DNA of 13,653 bases, taken from an uncultured Collinsella sp. (GTDB lineage: Bacteria > Actinomycetota > Coriobacteriia > Coriobacteriales > Coriobacteriaceae). The translations under genes and the position numbers were made by a program. Below the pieces are notes generated by a model. The model was not told the DNA's origin and did no database searches. It worked only from the letters and a program-made list of their open reading frames with translations. Shown piece after piece: positions 13,481-13,653 of the stretch (within the stretch, counting starts at the first letter, position 1; every line of letters begins with the position of its first letter). The stretch is taken from assembly GCA_900549185.1 (NCBI GenBank), contig URNM01000043.1, forward strand, positions 1 through 13,653. Direction: 5' to 3'.

Positions 13481-13653
13481 AACGCTCGATGACCTGCGGG
13501 GAGGGGGACTGTTAGCGTTTCGTCATTGTTAACGAATGCGCCCATAACCACGCGCCCGCGGCTCCATTACCGCCGTTTGCCAGGTCATAAAAATGTAAGG
13601 TTGATTTCCGATCTCAGCCGAACACATTGAGCTGATGGCTCGCTCCCGCAGTT
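13481..13653. other. Right-end region without a confident gene
   Basis: No good terminator follows the hydrolase gene; a palindrome (AGCGTT-AG-AACGCT) spans its stop codon. ATGACCTG (about 13488) and CAGGTCAT (about 13581) are perfect inverted 8-mers. On the minus strand one frame is open from the window edge (13651) to TAA at 13529, about 40 codons. It could be the 3' end of a convergent gene cut off by the contig end, but I recognise no motif in it and chance is equally likely. Confidence 0.4.

Noticed and set aside
13606..13614. TTCCGATCT, the 3' end of the Illumina TruSeq adapter
   Set aside because: Only 9 bases match, the preceding bases differ from the adapter, and it is 39 nt from the window end, so chance is the simpler explanation.

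Overview
The window reads as an ordinary chromosomal stretch of a GC-rich anaerobic gut actinobacterium, most likely Collinsella or a close relative in the Coriobacteriia. That placement is inference from protein style: a SEC-C-tagged methionine aminopeptidase, a GGNGS-type phosphofructokinase, a two-module FtsX permease and short palindromic intergenic repeats. There is no rRNA or other marker gene to prove it. The first 27 bases are not genomic. They are the tail of the Illumina Nextera read-2 adapter, including the 19-bp Tn5 mosaic end, so the left edge is an untrimmed contig end.

Layout: (1) 28-3194, the 3' part of an ABC ATPase gene and the overlapping or nearly abutting gene for a large 8-TM FtsX/MacB-type permease, closed by a repeat-hairpin and a terminator. 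(2) 3311-3631 (-), a small conserved hypothetical gene. (3) 3632-4084, a repeat-filled gap with a 158-nt inverted-repeat element and a 67-nt palindrome. (4) 4085-5023 (-), an XRE-type DNA-binding domain fused to a short repeat region and about four membrane helices. (5) 5024-5454, another gap with paired direct repeats upstream of that regulator, a second 67-nt palindrome and a 97-nt near-perfect hairpin. (6) 5455-6534 (-), 6-phosphofructokinase. (7) 6675-7760 (-), a membrane-anchored choloylglycine-hydrolase-like amidase. (8) 7922-9307 (+), an M18 aminopeptidase. (9) 9562-10497 (-), a D-2-hydroxyacid dehydrogenase. (10) 10633-11520 (-), methionine aminopeptidase with SEC-C motif. (11) 11681-12457 (-), a COG0731-type radical SAM protein. 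(12) 12683-13480 (+), an alpha/beta hydrolase. The last 173 bases hold no confident gene.

Apart from the ABC pair, the genes look monocistronic, each with its own ribosome-binding site and usually its own hairpin. They cover housekeeping work (glycolysis, N-terminal methionine removal, peptide breakdown) plus several enzymes of unknown substrate. They do not form one pathway.

I found no CRISPR array, phage, toxin-antitoxin pair or recognisable defence system. The most notable content is between the genes. One 67-nt palindromic repeat family has three copies with identical geometry (20-nt arm, 27-nt loop, 20-nt arm) but divergent loops. A second family of about 39 nt has three copies and looks like a transposable or copied terminator with two competing hairpins. 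There are also two single long inverted-repeat elements. These are the best candidates for something not well described.
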